A stretch of 39,309 nucleotides of DNA. It comes from Candidatus Eisenbacteria bacterium RBG_16_71_46. GTDB lineage: Bacteria > Eisenbacteria > RBG-16-71-46. The stretch lies in the NCBI GenBank assembly GCA_001780165.1, contig MFFQ01000086.1, positions 12,039-51,347 of the forward strand, read 5' to 3'. This document shows positions 24,646-34,775 of the stretch, in pieces. The position numbers were made by a program, and so were the translations under genes. The notes under the pieces are model-generated. The model saw only the letters and a list, made by a program, of their open reading frames with translations. It was not told the DNA's origin and made no database searches. Numbering within the stretch: the first letter of the stretch is position 1; each line of letters begins with the position of its first letter.

Positions 24646-27600
24646 GTGACCAAGACCGCCGCACCAGCCAAGACCGCCGCGCCCGCACTCTCGTTCACGA
24701 CCAGGCCCGCCACCGGGCTGCGCGTGCCGCGCCACTTCACGCGGCCGGGTGTGAACCCGCTCGACGCGGTGGTGTGGGACCGGCGCCGCACCGTGATCGG
24801 GAACCCCGACGGATCGATCGTCTTCCAGATGGACGACGTCGAAGTTCCCGCCGCCTGGTCCCAGCTCGCCACCGACATCGTCGTGAGCAAGTACTTCCGC
24901 AAGGCCGGCGTGCCCGGTGCAGCGGGGCACGAGACCAGCGTGCGCCAAGTCGTGCACCGCCTCGCCCACACGTTGCGCGTGAGCGGCGAGCGCCAGGGCG
25001 GCTACTTCGCCGGCCCCGAGGACGCCGACGCGTTCGAGGCCGAGCTGGCCTACATGCTGGTCCACCAGATCGGGGCGTTCAATTCCCCGGTGTGGTTCAA
25101 CTGCGGGCTCTTCCACGAGTACGGCATCCGCGGATCGGGCGGGAACTTCGCGGCGGATCCCGCCAGCGGCGAGGTCCAGGTCACCGAGGACTCCTACTCC
25201 CGCCCGCAGGTCTCCGCCTGCTTCATCCAGGCGGTGGACGACGATCTCATGTCGATCTTCGAGCTGGCGAGGAACGAAGCGCGGGTGTTCAAGTTCGGCT
25301 CCGGCACCGGCACCAATTTCTCGCGCCTGCGCGGGCGGATGGAGAGGCTCTCCGGCGGCGGCACCTCGTCCGGGCTCATGTCGTTCCTCGAGGTGCTCGA
25401 CAAGGGCGCCGGGGCGACGAAGTCGGGCGGCACCACGCGGCGCGCCGCCAAGATGGCGGTGCTCGACCTCGACCATCCCGAGATCCTCGATTTCATCCGC
25501 TGGAAGGTGCGCGAGGAAAGAAAGGTCGCTGCGCTGGTCGCGGCCGGCTATTCACCGGACTTCAACGGCGAGGCGTACGGCACGGTCTCGGGGCAGAACT
25601 CCAACAACTCGGTGCGCGTTCCCGACCGCTTCATGGAGGCGGTCGAGTCCGACGGCGCCTGGCAGACGACCCAGCGCACCACGGGCTCCGTGCAGGACAC
25701 CTACCGGGCGCGCGAGCTGTGGCGCGAGATCGCCGAGGCGGCCTGGCAGTGCGCCGACCCCGGGGTGCAGTTCGACGACCACATCCAGCGCTGGCACACC
25801 TGCAAGGCCACCGACCGCATCCACGCGACCAACCCCTGCAGCGAGTTCGTGTTCCTCGACGACACCGCCTGCAACCTGGCGTCCATCAACCTGATGAAGT
25901 TCCGCCGCGACGACGGCGGCTTCGACGTCGCGGGCTACCGTCACGCCAACCGCGTGTTCTTCCTGGCGCAGGAGATCGCGGTGGACTTCGCCTCGTATCC
26001 GACCGACAACATCGCGCGGCGCTCGCACGAGTTCCGCCCGCTCGGCTTGGGCTACGCCAACCTCGGCACGCTGCTCATGGTGGAGGGGTTGCCCTACGAT
26101 AGCGACGCCGCCCGCGCCTACGCGGCCTGCGTCACCGCGATCATGACCGGCGAGGCCTACGCGCTCTCCGCCGAGATGGCGGCGAGCAAGGGCCCCTTCG
26201 CCGGGTTCGAAGCGAACCGCGAGAGCATGCTGGGCGTCATGGGCATGCACCGCGACGCGGCGTCCGCGATCGACCCGGCCCTGGCGCCGGCCGGGCTGCG
26301 CGAGGCGGCGGTCGGGTGCTGGGAGCGGGCGGTGGCCCACGGCGAGCTGCATGGCTACCGCAACGCGCAGGCGACCGTGCTGGCCCCGACCGGTACCATC
26401 GGCCTGCTCATGGACTGCGACACCACCGGGGTCGAGCCCGATTTCGCGCTGGTGAAGTTCAAGAAGCTCGCGGGCGGCGGGTTCTTCAAGATCGTGAACC
26501 AATCGGTGCCGATGGCGCTCCGCCACCTCGGCTACGACCATGCCGCCATCGAGCAGATCGCGCGCTACGCGATCGGCACCGGCAGCCTCGACGGCACGCC
26601 GCACGTCAATCGCGAGTCGCTCGAGCACAAGGGCCTCGCCGCCGTCGAGATCGACCGCGTGGAACAGGCGCTGCCCGCGATGCTCGATCTGCGCTTCGCC
26701 TTCTCGCGCGGCGTGATCGGCGACGAGGCCCTCACCCGGCTTGGCGTCGGCCAGGCGGAGCGCGAGAAGCCGACGTTCACCCTGCTGCCCTACCTGGGCT
26801 TCACCGAGGAGCAGATCGACGAGGCCAATGCCGCGACCTGCGGCCACCTGGCGATCGAGGGCGCGCCGGGGCTGAGGCCCGAGCACCTGCCGGTGTTCGA
26901 CTGCGCCAACCGCTGCGGCCCCCACGGCACGCGCTTCATCGAGCCCATGGGCCACGTGCGCATGATGGCCGCGGTGCAGCCGTTCCTCTCGGGGGCGATC
27001 AGCAAGACCGTCAACCTGCCGCACGAGGCCACGGTCGAGGAGGTCGAGCGCATCTACCGCGAGTCATGGCGGCTGGGTCTCAAGGCGGTCGCGCTCTACC
27101 GCGACGCCTGCAAGCTCAGCCAGCCGCTCGCGACCGGAAAGAGGAAGCCGGCATCCGCCGAGCACGAAGCCCCGCCCAAGCTGCTGCGCCGGCGGCTGCC
27201 CAAGCGCCGCCACGGCTTCACCCAGGAGGCGCGCATCGGCGGGCACAAGGTGTTCCTGCGGAGCGGCGAGTACGAGGACGGCACCCTGGGCGAGATCTTC
27301 ATCGACATGCACAAGGAGGGCGCGGCGTTCCGGAGCATGATGAACTGCTTCGCGATCGCGGTGTCCATGGGGCTGCAATACGGGGTGCCGCTCGAGGACC
27401 TGGTGGACCAGTTCACCTTCACGCGCTTCGAGCCGCACGGGCGCGTGGACGGCCACGAGAACCTGAAGGCGTGCACCAGCGTGGTGGACTACGTCTTCCG
27501 CGCGCTCGGCATCGAGTACTGCGGGCGCACCGACCTCGCGCACATCGTGACCGAGGACCTCAAGGGCGCGCCGGTCCCGGGGACCCACGCGACCGCCCAC

Positions 27601-27858
27601 CCGGTGGGCAAGGAGCACCGCCGCGCCGGGAACGGCAACGGCGCGAACGGGCACGGTGACGTCTCGGCGCGGGCCGAGGCGCAGCACGGCGCGGCCCGTC
27701 CGCGCGCCGAGATCCACGCCGGCGAGGCCAGGCCGGACGCGATGTTGAAGAAGTTCCCCGGCGACGCACCGATATGCAACATCTGCGGGCACATCACGAT
27801 CCGCAACGGCACCTGCTACCGGTGCCTCAACTGCGGGAATTCACTGGGGTGCTCGTGA
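24646..27858 (+). CDS. nrdJ: Class II (adenosylcobalamin-dependent) ribonucleotide reductase
   Basis: The protein has 1070 residues. I chose GTG 24646 because GGGAGGT lies just upstream; the frame is open further but reads as non-protein. It reduces ribonucleotides to deoxyribonucleotides with a B12-derived thiyl radical and works with or without oxygen. Seen are the substrate-site segment [11 protein letters not shown] (146-156), [16 protein letters not shown], the active-site loop NPCSE (396-400) with [15 protein letters not shown], and [26 protein letters not shown] domain follows ([34 protein letters not shown]). A linker rich in Gly, Asn and Ala leads to a terminal zinc ribbon with CNICGH and [13 protein letters not shown], which holds the redox cysteines. 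No nrdAB or nrdDG is seen nearby. Confidence 0.97.
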   Translation: MTKTAAPAKTAAPALSFTTRPATGLRVPRHFTRPGVNPLDAVVWDRRRTVIGNPDGSIVFQMDDVEVPAAWSQLATDIVVSKYFRKAGVPGAAGHETSVRQVVHRLAHTLRVSGERQGGYFAGPEDADAFEAELAYMLVHQIGAFNSPVWFNCGLFHEYGIRGSGGNFAADPASGEVQVTEDSYSRPQVSACFIQAVDDDLMSIFELARNEARVFKFGSGTGTNFSRLRGRMERLSGGGTSSGLMSFLEVLDKGAGATKSGGTTRRAAKMAVLDLDHPEILDFIRWKVREERKVAALVAAGYSPDFNGEAYGTVSGQNSNNSVRVPDRFMEAVESDGAWQTTQRTTGSVQDTYRARELWREIAEAAWQCADPGVQFDDHIQRWHTCKATDRIHATNPCSEFVFLDDTACNLASINLMKFRRDDGGFDVAGYRHANRVFFLAQEIAVDFASYPTDNIARRSHEFRPLGLGYANLGTLLMVEGLPYDSDAARAYAACVTAIMTGEAYALSAEMAASKGPFAGFEANRESMLGVMGMHRDAASAIDPALAPAGLREAAVGCWERAVAHGELHGYRNAQATVLAPTGTIGLLMDCDTTGVEPDFALVKFKKLAGGGFFKIVNQSVPMALRHLGYDHAAIEQIARYAIGTGSLDGTPHVNRESLEHKGLAAVEIDRVEQALPAMLDLRFAFSRGVIGDEALTRLGVGQAEREKPTFTLLPYLGFTEEQIDEANAATCGHLAIEGAPGLRPEHLPVFDCANRCGPHGTRFIEPMGHVRMMAAVQPFLSGAISKTVNLPHEATVEEVERIYRESWRLGLKAVALYRDACKLSQPLATGKRKPASAEHEAPPKLLRRRLPKRRHGFTQEARIGGHKVFLRSGEYEDGTLGEIFIDMHKEGAAFRSMMNCFAIAVSMGLQYGVPLEDLVDQFTFTRFEPHGRVDGHENLKACTSVVDYVFRALGIEYCGRTDLAHIVTEDLKGAPVPGTHATAHPVGKEHRRAGNGNGANGHGDVSARAEAQHGAARPRAEIHAGEARPDAMLKKFPGDAPICNICGHITIRNGTCYRCLNCGNSLGCS

Positions 27859-27981
27859 GCGCGTAGCGCGGCCGTGGTGCCGGACGGGCGGGACCACGCG
27901 CGTCCCGCCCGTCGCGTTTCACGGCGCACGACCGGGACCGGGCTTGCGCTCCGAGGCCGGTCTCGGACACAGTCCGCCGCC

Positions 27982-29130
27982 ATGACCGCCCGAACCGCCG
28001 CCCCCCGCTCGCGGCGCCGCGCCAGCCCCTTCGCGCCGGAGCACGCGCTCAAGCTGCTGCTGGTCTTCGTGCCGGCGGCGGCCGTCGCCGAGCGGCTCCA
28101 TGCCGACGGGCTCGTGGTCTTCGCCCTCGCCGCGCTCGGCATCGTGCCGCTCGCCGGGCTCATGGGCGAGGCCACCGAGCGGCTCGCCGGCCGCCTGGGC
28201 GCCGGCGTGGGCGGTCTGCTCAACGCCACCTTCGGCAACGCGGCCGAGCTGATCATCGCCATCGTCGCGCTGCGTCGCGGGCTCCACGACGTGGTCAAGG
28301 CCAGCCTCACCGGCTCGATCATCGGCAACGTGCTGCTGGTGCTCGGGCTCGCGATCCTGCTCGGCGGCCTCAAGCGCCCGCGCCAGACCTTCGACCGCAC
28401 CGCCGCGGCGGCGGGATCCACGCTGCTGGCGCTCGCGGCGATCGGGCTGCTCGTGCCGGCGATGTTCCATTTCGTCGCCACCGACGCGGTGCGGCGCGCG
28501 GCGCTCACCCCGGCGCGCGAGCTGGCCCTCGAGCGCGGGCTCTCGCTCGAAATCGCGATCGTGCTGTTCGCCGCCTACGGCTTGAGCCTGTTGTTCAGCC
28601 TCCGCACCCACCGCCATCTCTACGCCGGGCAGAGCCACCGGGAGGCCCACGACGCGGCGGCGCGTCCGTCCACGGCGTGGCGCGCGAGCCTCACCCTGAT
28701 CGCCGCGACCGCGCTGGTGGCGTGGATGAGCGAGGTGCTGGTTGGTGCGGTCGAGTCCGCCTCGCACGCGATCGGGCTCACCCCGGTGTTCGTGGGCGTC
28801 ATCGTGGTCGCGGTGATCGGCAATGCCGCCGAGCATTCGACCGCGGTGCTGGTGGCGCTGCGCGACAAGATGGACCTGGCGCTCAACATCGCCATCGGCT
28901 CGAGCATCCAGATCGCGCTGTTCGTGGCCCCGGTGCTGGTGTTCGCCTCGTACCTCCTGCCGCACGGCCCGCTCGACCTGCGCTTCGGCGCGTTCGAGGT
29001 GATGGCGGTGCTGATCGCCGTCGGCGTCGTGAACCTGGTGGCGCAGGACGGCGAGTCGAACTGGCTCGAGGGGGCGCTGCTGCTCGCGGTCTACCTGGTG
29101 CTCGGCATCGCGTTCTACTTCCTGCCATGA
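27982..29130 (+). CDS. cax: Ca2+/H+ antiporter (CAX family)
   Basis: This 382-residue inner-membrane antiporter expels Ca2+ (or similar cations) in exchange for protons. ATG 27982 was chosen because the protein-like part begins there; no strong ribosome site is visible. It shows the two inverted repeats of CaCA exchangers, each with its GNAAE motif: [20 protein letters not shown] and [20 protein letters not shown], which bind the ion in the membrane centre. About 11 helices are expected, with a short soluble loop in the middle ([17 protein letters not shown]). Two further cation transporters lie 2-3 kb downstream (30883 and 31880). Confidence 0.93.
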   Translation: MTARTAAPRSRRRASPFAPEHALKLLLVFVPAAAVAERLHADGLVVFALAALGIVPLAGLMGEATERLAGRLGAGVGGLLNATFGNAAELIIAIVALRRGLHDVVKASLTGSIIGNVLLVLGLAILLGGLKRPRQTFDRTAAAAGSTLLALAAIGLLVPAMFHFVATDAVRRAALTPARELALERGLSLEIAIVLFAAYGLSLLFSLRTHRHLYAGQSHREAHDAAARPSTAWRASLTLIAATALVAWMSEVLVGAVESASHAIGLTPVFVGVIVVAVIGNAAEHSTAVLVALRDKMDLALNIAIGSSIQIALFVAPVLVFASYLLPHGPLDLRFGAFEVMAVLIAVGVVNLVAQDGESNWLEGALLLAVYLVLGIAFYFLP

Positions 29131-29306
29131 AGCGCGGACGGGGCAAGGGGGCGCGGGGCCGGGCCGCGGGCGTGCGCGGGTGGCGTGGCGGTAGTGCGCG
29201 CGGGCTCGCGGTCGCGCGGCGTCTGCTCGAGCTCGAGCACCGGGGACTCGGGACGGGCGCGCTGCGCCCGCTGGGCCTGCGCCTGGTCGCGCGCCGGCGC
29301 GGGTAG
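29127..29306 (+). CDS. Possible small Arg/Gly-rich ORF
   Basis: A 59-codon frame whose ATG overlaps the antiporter stop (CCATGA), the usual sign of coupling here. The product is strongly basic ([25 protein letters not shown] at the end) and contains [18 protein letters not shown], which could be a helix. Composition alone in a GC-rich genome can produce such frames, so it may be spurious. The rest of the gap to 29435 shows nothing I can name. Confidence 0.25.
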   Translation: MKRGRGKGARGRAAGVRGWRGGSARGLAVARRLLELEHRGLGTGALRPLGLRLVARRRG

Positions 29307-29435
29307 GGCCGCGGGCCCCGGCTCGCCGATTCCCGTGGACCGCGAGTCCCCGTCGCGGCATGCTCGCCGCGTGCCAAGCGCCGGGCCGTGCGGCCCGACG
29401 CCGGGCCGGGTCTCACGGTCCAGGGGGAATCCGCC

Positions 29436-29951
29436 ATGACGTCGGCCGAAGCGCTCTACCTGCGCGACTACCTGCTGCGGGTGATCGAAGGTGAATCCGC
29501 CACCACGCGACGGGTGCTCGCCGCGCTGCCGGCGGCGCGCCTGGAGTACCGGCCGGATCCCAAGGCGATGTCGGCGCGCGAGCTGGCCTGGCACATCGCC
29601 GAAGCCGAGCCGTTGCTGCTCGAGGTCGTGGCGCGCGGCTCGTTCGACGGTGTCTCTCCCGCGGCGGAAGTGCCGGCGACGATCGAGGCGATCCTCGCCC
29701 ACTACGATCGCCACCTCGGCCCGGGGCTCGCCCGGGTGCGCGCGGTGTCCGCCGAGCAGCTCCTGCAGCCGGTCAACCTGTTTGGCGCGAGCGACCTTTT
29801 GGTCCGCCGTCTCGCCTACGTCCCCTTCCACGCCGTGCACCATCGCGGCCAACTGAGCGCCTACCTGCGGGCGATGGGCGCCTTCGTGCCGGGTTGCTAC
29901 GGCTGGAGCGCGGACGAGCGCGAGCGGGCCCGGCTGGAGGAAGCGAAGTAG
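29436..29951 (+). CDS. DinB-family protein
   Basis: This 171-residue protein starts at ATG 29436 behind GGGGGA. It has the four-helix DinB/YfiT-like fold pattern: YLRDYLLRVIEGESATTRRV for helix 1, then SARELAWHIAEAEPLLLEVV with the first metal-binding histidine, and YVPFHAVHHRGQLSAYLRAM with the other two (H-x3-H spacing). The three histidines bind a divalent metal in this family. Some members act as thiol-dependent S-transferases for bacillithiol or mycothiol; many have no known role. It lies 14 bp before the HhH gene, probably in one transcript. DNA damage control cannot be read from the sequence. Confidence 0.88.
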   Translation: MTSAEALYLRDYLLRVIEGESATTRRVLAALPAARLEYRPDPKAMSARELAWHIAEAEPLLLEVVARGSFDGVSPAAEVPATIEAILAHYDRHLGPGLARVRAVSAEQLLQPVNLFGASDLLVRRLAYVPFHAVHHRGQLSAYLRAMGAFVPGCYGWSADERERARLEEAK

Positions 29952-29965
29952 AGGGCCGGAGCGCC

Positions 29966-30847
29966 ATGACGGAGCGCGTCAACCTGGACGTCGCCGACCG
30001 GCTCGAGGAGCTGGCGCAGCTGCTCGCCGAGCAGGGCGCCAACCCGTTTCGCGTGCGGGCCTACCGCGGGGCGGTCCACACCGTGCGCGAGCTCGACCGC
30101 CCGGTGAGCGCACTGCTCGAGACCGGCGGGCTCGAGGCCCTCGAAGCGCTTCCCGGGATCGGCGTCAGCATCGCGCGTACCATCCGCGACATCCTGGTCC
30201 ACGGCCGCTCGGCGATGCTCGACCGGTTGCGTGGCGAGGGCGACCCGATGGCGATCCTCACCACCGTGCCCGGCATCGGCCGGGGGCTGGCGGAGCGCAT
30301 TCACCACGAACTCGGCATCGAGACGCTCGAGGAGCTGGAGACCGCGGCGCACGACGGCCGGCTGGCGAAGGTCGAGGGCTTCGGCGGCAAGCGCCTCGCC
30401 GGCATCCGCGACTCGCTGGCGCGCCGGTTGGCGCGCATCCGCACGCCCCAGCTCGCGCGCCCGGAGGAGGAGCCGCCGGTGGGCGAGCTGCTCGAGGTCG
30501 ACCGCGAGTACCGCGCCAAGGCCGCGGCCGGCGAGCTGCGCACCATCGCGCCGCGGCGCTTCAATCCCGAGCGCCGCGCCTGGCTGCCGGTGCTCCACGC
30601 GGTGCGCGGCGACCGCCACTACACCGCGCTGTTCTCCAACACCGCGCGCGCGCACGAGCTGGGCCGGACGCACGACTGGGTCGTGCTCTACGTCGACGGC
30701 GGCCACGGCGAGCGCCAGTGCACGGTGATCACCGCCGACCGCGGAGCGCTGCGCGGCCGGCGGATCGTGCGCGGGCGCGAGGCCGAGTGCGAGGAACACT
30801 ACCGGCATGCGGCCGCAGCCTCCGGGACGCGCCGCGGCGCCGGCTAG
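29966..30847 (+). CDS. PolX-type helix-hairpin-helix protein without polymerase domain
   Basis: The protein has 293 residues from ATG 29966. The first 75 residues resemble the 8-kDa HhH domain of X-family polymerases (VADRLEELAQLLAEQGANPF, RVRAYRGAVHTVRELDRPVS, LEALPGIGVSIARTIRDIL). A second HhH pair follows at about 90-140 (TTVPGIGRGLAERIHHELGI, VEGFGGKRLAGIRDSLARRL). The palm domain and PHP domain of PolX are absent. Instead, residues about 180-280 form an uncharacterised domain with APRRFNPERRAWLPVLHAVR, YTALFSNTARAHELGRTHDW and VVLYVDGGHGERQCTVIT. DNA binding is likely from the HhH motifs; no catalytic residues are evident. I believe this architecture recurs in other bacteria but know no assigned function. 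Confidence 0.88.
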   Translation: MTERVNLDVADRLEELAQLLAEQGANPFRVRAYRGAVHTVRELDRPVSALLETGGLEALEALPGIGVSIARTIRDILVHGRSAMLDRLRGEGDPMAILTTVPGIGRGLAERIHHELGIETLEELETAAHDGRLAKVEGFGGKRLAGIRDSLARRLARIRTPQLARPEEEPPVGELLEVDREYRAKAAAGELRTIAPRRFNPERRAWLPVLHAVRGDRHYTALFSNTARAHELGRTHDWVVLYVDGGHGERQCTVITADRGALRGRRIVRGREAECEEHYRHAAAASGTRRGAG

Positions 30848-30882
30848 GCTCTGCCCGGGCACCGGCAAGTGCCGAGGTCTTC

Positions 30883-31893
30883 ATGGTCCTGATCTGGCTC
30901 GAGCTCGCGGTCTGCGCCGCGGCCATCTGGGCGGCGGGCGTGCGCGTGTCGCGCTACGGCGACATCATCGCCGAGAAGACCGGCGTCGGGGGCACCTGGA
31001 TCGGGCTGGTGTTGATCTCCACCGTCACCTCGCTGCCCGAGCTCGCCACCGGCATCAGCGCGGTGGGGTTCGCCGACGCCCCGGAGATCGCGCTCGGCGA
31101 CATCCTCGGGAGCTGCGTCTTCAACCTCGTGATCCTCACCGTGGTCGACTTCCTCTATCGCCGCGAGTCGGTCTACACCCGCGCCAGCCAGGGCCACATT
31201 CTTTCGGCGGCGTTCGGGGTGATCCTCATCGGCTTCGTCGGGTTCAACGTGCTGCTCGCCACCCTGGGGATGAGTTTCGCCCTCGGGTCGGTCGGCCTCT
31301 CCACCCCGATCATCTTCCTGCTCTACGCGGTCGCGATGCGCACGGTGTTCCGCTACGAGCGCGACCAGCGCGCGCGCTTCACCGAGGAGGCCGCGGAGCG
31401 GTACCCCGGCGTCACGCTGCGACACGCGGCGGCCGGATACGCCCGCTGGGCGCTGGTGGTGGTGGTCGCGGGGATCGCGCTGCCGTTCGTCGGCGTGCAG
31501 CTCTCCGAGCGCATGGGCTGGGAACAGTCGTTCGTCGGCAGCCTGTTCGTGGCGCTGGCCACCTCGCTGCCCGAGGTGGTGGTGACGATCAGCGCGGTGC
31601 GCCTCGGCGCGCTCGATCTCGCGATCGGCAACCTCTTCGGCAGCAATCTGTTCAACATCATGATCCTGGGGCTCGACGACCTGATCTACCGCCGCGGCCC
31701 GCTGCTCGCGAGCGTCTCGGGGATCCACGCGGTGAGCGCGCTGTCGGCGATCCTCATGACCGGGGTGGCGATCGTGGGACTGCTCTACCGTCCGAAGACG
31801 CGCCTGTTCCGGGCGGTGGGATGGGCGAGCTTGATCCTGTTCTCGCTCTACCTGTTGAACGCCTACGTGCTGTTCCTCTATGGCTCCCGCTAG
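30883..31893 (+). CDS. Na+/Ca2+-exchanger-like membrane protein
   Basis: This 336-residue CaCA-superfamily exchanger starts at ATG 30883 with GAGG five bases upstream. The two alpha repeats are clear: STVTSLPELATGISAVGF with GDILGSCVFNL in the first half, and ALATSLPEVVVTISAVRL with GNLFGSNLFNIMIL in the second. These carry the ion-coordinating Glu, Ser and Asn residues. Between them is a modest soluble loop (RYERDQRARFTEEAAERYPG). It belongs to the short YrbG-like group without large regulatory domains. Its end overlaps the start of the P-type ATPase gene by 14 bp, so the two are translated from one message and probably share a substrate, most likely Ca2+. Confidence 0.92.
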   Translation: MVLIWLELAVCAAAIWAAGVRVSRYGDIIAEKTGVGGTWIGLVLISTVTSLPELATGISAVGFADAPEIALGDILGSCVFNLVILTVVDFLYRRESVYTRASQGHILSAAFGVILIGFVGFNVLLATLGMSFALGSVGLSTPIIFLLYAVAMRTVFRYERDQRARFTEEAAERYPGVTLRHAAAGYARWALVVVVAGIALPFVGVQLSERMGWEQSFVGSLFVALATSLPEVVVTISAVRLGALDLAIGNLFGSNLFNIMILGLDDLIYRRGPLLASVSGIHAVSALSAILMTGVAIVGLLYRPKTRLFRAVGWASLILFSLYLLNAYVLFLYGSR

Positions 31894-34684
31894 CGGCGGG
31901 TCCGCCATCCCGGAGCCGTCCGACACGCCGCACGCCCGCGCCGCGGCCGAGGTCCTCGCGGCGCTCGGCAGCAGCTCCGAGCGCGGGCTGAGTGCCCGGG
32001 CGGTGATCGCGGCGCGCGCGCGCTTCGGCCCCAACCGGCTGCGCGAGGCGGCGGCGGTGCCGCCGTGGCGGCGGTTCCTCGGACAGTTCCGCGAGCTGGT
32101 GATCTGGATCCTCATCGCCGCCGCCGGGATCTCGATCCTCCTCGGCGAGTGGGCGGACGCGGTCGCCATTCTCGCGATCGTGCTGCTCAACGCCATCCTC
32201 GGCTTCGTGCAGGAGGAGCGGGCGGCGCGGGCGATCGAGAGCCTGCGCTCGCTCGCGACTCCGGCGGCGCGCGCGCTCCGCGAGGGGACCCTTCGCCCGG
32301 TGCCGGCAGACGAGCTGGTGCCGGGGGACCGGATCGAGGTCGAGGCCGGGGATCGCATGCCGGCCGACGCCCGACTCATCGCGGCGTTCGGGTTCCGCAC
32401 GCAGGAATCGGCGCTCACCGGGGAGTCCACGCCGGTGGACAAGGACCCGGGGGCGATCCTGCCCGCAGACACCGCGCTCGGGGACCGCGTCAACATGGTC
32501 TACCTCGGCACGCTCGCGGCCTCGGGAAAGGCCAGCGCGGTGGTGACCGCGACCGGAATGTCGACCGAGCTCGGGCGTATCGCCGGCATGCTCGAGCGCA
32601 TCGAGCCGCGCCCCACGCCGCTACAGCGCCGCCTGGCCGAGCTCGGGCGCATCCTGGTGTTCGTCTGCCTGGCGATCGTCGCGGGATTCAGCGTGCTCCA
32701 GCTCGCGCGCGGCGGTGCCCTCCTCGAAGTGTTGCTGCTCTCGGTGAGCCTCGCGGTGGCGGCCGTGCCCGAGGGTCTGCCCGCGGTGGTCACGGTGGCG
32801 CTCGCCCTCGGGCTGCAGCGGCTGGTGCGCCGCAACGCCCTGGTCCGCACGCTGCCGAGCGTCGAGACCTTGGGCTCGGTGACGGTGATCTGCAGCGACA
32901 AGACCGGCACGCTCACCCGCAACGAGATGACCGTGCGCGAGATCGTGACCGCCGCCGGTCCCTACCGCGTCACGGGCGGCGGCTATGCGCCGCAGGGCGG
33001 ATTCCTGCGCGGCGGCGGCGCCGCGCCCGCGCGGCCGGGGGAGGAACCGACGGCGGCCGGCGGCGAGGTGGATCCACGCGCCGAGCCCGACCTCCTGCGC
33101 GCGCTGCGGATCGGCGCCGGCTGCAACAACGCCCGGCTCCTCCCGGGCGAGGCCGGCCAGTGGAGCGTGATCGGCGATCCGACCGAGGGGGCGCTGCTGG
33201 TCGCGGCACTCAAGGCGGGCGTCGAGGGCCAGGGCGCCGGCGTCCACGCGGTCTACGAGATCCCGTTCGACGCCGAGCGCCGGGCGATGTCGGTGGCGCT
33301 GCGCGACCCCGGCGGCGCCGTCGTGCTCTACGCCAAGGGCGCCCCGGAAGCGATCCTGCCGTCCTGCGTCGCCGAATGGGCCGGCGGCGTGGCCCGGCCG
33401 CTCACCGACGCCAGGCGCGCCGAGATCCTGGCTCAGGGCGCCGCGCTCGCCGAGCGCGCCCTGCGGGTGCTGGCCCTCGCCTCGCGCGAGCCGGCGGGCG
33501 AGGGCCCGCCGTACCACGAGCGCGACCTGGTGTTCGCCGGCCTCGCCGGCATGCTCGATCCGCCGCGTGACGAGGCGCGCGCCGCGGTGGCGGTGTGCCG
33601 CGACGCGGGCATCCGGCCGGTGATGATCACCGGGGATCATCCCGCGACCGCCCTGGCGATCGCGCGGGAGCTGGGCATCGCACGCGCGGGCGAAGCGGCG
33701 GTCACCGGCCGCGACCTGGACGCCATGAGCGACGCGGCCCTCGCCACGCGCGTCGAGCGCATGCCGGTCTACGCCCGGGTCGCGGCCAAGCACAAGCTGC
33801 GCGTGGTGCGCGCCTGGCGCGCGCGCGGCCAGGTGGTGGCGATGACTGGCGACGGCGTCAACGACGCGCCGGCGGTCCAGACCGCGGATATCGGCATCGC
33901 CATGGGCGTCACCGGCACCGACGTCACGCGCGAGGCCGCCGACATGGTGCTGCTCGACGACAACTTCGCCTCGATCGTCGCCGCGGTCGAGGAGGGCCGC
34001 GGGATCTTCGACAACATCCAGAAGTTCGTGCACTACCTGCTGTCGACCAACGCCGGCGAGGTGCTGCTCATGCTGTTCGCCGCGATCGCCGGCTGGCCGC
34101 TGCCGCTGGTCGCCATCCAGATCCTGTGGATCAATCTCGTCACCGACGGCCTGCCGGCGCTCGCCCTCGGCCTCGAGCCACCGGAGCGCGACATCATGCG
34201 GCGGGCGCCGCAGGCGCCCCGCGCGCCGGTGCTGACCCTCGCGGACGGCGTGTTCATCCTGGTGCGGGGCAGTCTCGTCGCCGCGGCTGCCGCCGTCGCC
34301 TTCGCCCTCGCCCACGGCGGCGACCCCGCCGAGCTCGGGCACGCCCGCGCCATCGCCTTCTGCGTCACGGCCTACGCGCAGCTGCTGTACGCCTTCGCCT
34401 TTCGCAGCCGCAGGCGCACCCTGCCCGAGCTCGGCCTGTTCTCGAATCCGGCGCTGTTGGGCGCGGTGGTGATCGCCGGCCTGCTGCAGTTCGGCGCCGT
34501 CGCGGTGCCCTTCGCGCGGCCGTTCTTCGAGGTCGCCCGGCCGCTGGGAGCGGACTGGCTGCTGGTGGCCGCGCTGGCGGTGGCGCCGGTGACGCTGGTC
34601 GAAGCGGCGAAGATCGTCCGCGCGCTCGCCTCGCGCGGGCGGGCGGGGCGATCGGGCGTGGAGCCGGGTCGCACCGCGGCCTGA
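31880..34684 (+). CDS. P-type cation ATPase, Ca2+ (PII) type
   Basis: The protein has 934 residues. ATG 31880 lies inside the end of the exchanger gene. The order is that of SERCA/PMR1-like pumps: a cation ATPase N-terminal segment ([20 protein letters not shown]), actuator motif [15 protein letters not shown]4 ion site [15 protein letters not shown], phosphorylation Asp340 in [17 protein letters not shown] site ([13 protein letters not shown]), and hinge [21 protein letters not shown]6 has [13 protein letters not shown], the Asn and Asp that complete the Ca2+ site. PEGL plus N-x3-D argues for Ca2+ (possibly Mn2+) rather than heavy metals. It exports the ion from the cytosol with the exchanger encoded just upstream. 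Confidence 0.95.
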   Translation: MAPASGGSAIPEPSDTPHARAAAEVLAALGSSSERGLSARAVIAARARFGPNRLREAAAVPPWRRFLGQFRELVIWILIAAAGISILLGEWADAVAILAIVLLNAILGFVQEERAARAIESLRSLATPAARALREGTLRPVPADELVPGDRIEVEAGDRMPADARLIAAFGFRTQESALTGESTPVDKDPGAILPADTALGDRVNMVYLGTLAASGKASAVVTATGMSTELGRIAGMLERIEPRPTPLQRRLAELGRILVFVCLAIVAGFSVLQLARGGALLEVLLLSVSLAVAAVPEGLPAVVTVALALGLQRLVRRNALVRTLPSVETLGSVTVICSDKTGTLTRNEMTVREIVTAAGPYRVTGGGYAPQGGFLRGGGAAPARPGEEPTAAGGEVDPRAEPDLLRALRIGAGCNNARLLPGEAGQWSVIGDPTEGALLVAALKAGVEGQGAGVHAVYEIPFDAERRAMSVALRDPGGAVVLYAKGAPEAILPSCVAEWAGGVARPLTDARRAEILAQGAALAERALRVLALASREPAGEGPPYHERDLVFAGLAGMLDPPRDEARAAVAVCRDAGIRPVMITGDHPATALAIARELGIARAGEAAVTGRDLDAMSDAALATRVERMPVYARVAAKHKLRVVRAWRARGQVVAMTGDGVNDAPAVQTADIGIAMGVTGTDVTREAADMVLLDDNFASIVAAVEEGRGIFDNIQKFVHYLLSTNAGEVLLMLFAAIAGWPLPLVAIQILWINLVTDGLPALALGLEPPERDIMRRAPQAPRAPVLTLADGVFILVRGSLVAAAAAVAFALAHGGDPAELGHARAIAFCVTAYAQLLYAFAFRSRRRTLPELGLFSNPALLGAVVIAGLLQFGAVAVPFARPFFEVARPLGADWLLVAALAVAPVTLVEAAKIVRALASRGRAGRSGVEPGRTAA

Positions 34685-34738
34685 GGCGGAGCGCGGGGGG
34701 GGACATCCGATGCTGCGCTACGACATCACCACGAACGA

Positions 34739-34758
34739 CCGGGGCATCTTCGCCCCGG
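34739..34758. terminator. Hairpin between convergent genes
   Basis: The inverted repeat ccggggc-atcttc-gccccgg has 7 of 7 pairs and lies in the 91-bp gap between the ends of the Ca2+ ATPase gene and the HD-GYP gene. It is well placed to end transcription from both sides. No T-run follows on either strand, so it would not be a classical intrinsic terminator. Confidence 0.4.
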
Positions 34759-34775
34759 AGCGCGAACGCCGCGTC

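Noticed and set aside
23633-24649. 338-codon plus-strand frame as a repeat-protein gene
   Set aside because: Apart from the 15-residue repeats the translation is low-complexity, it starts at a GTG without ribosome site, and it runs into the nrdJ start and leader hairpins.
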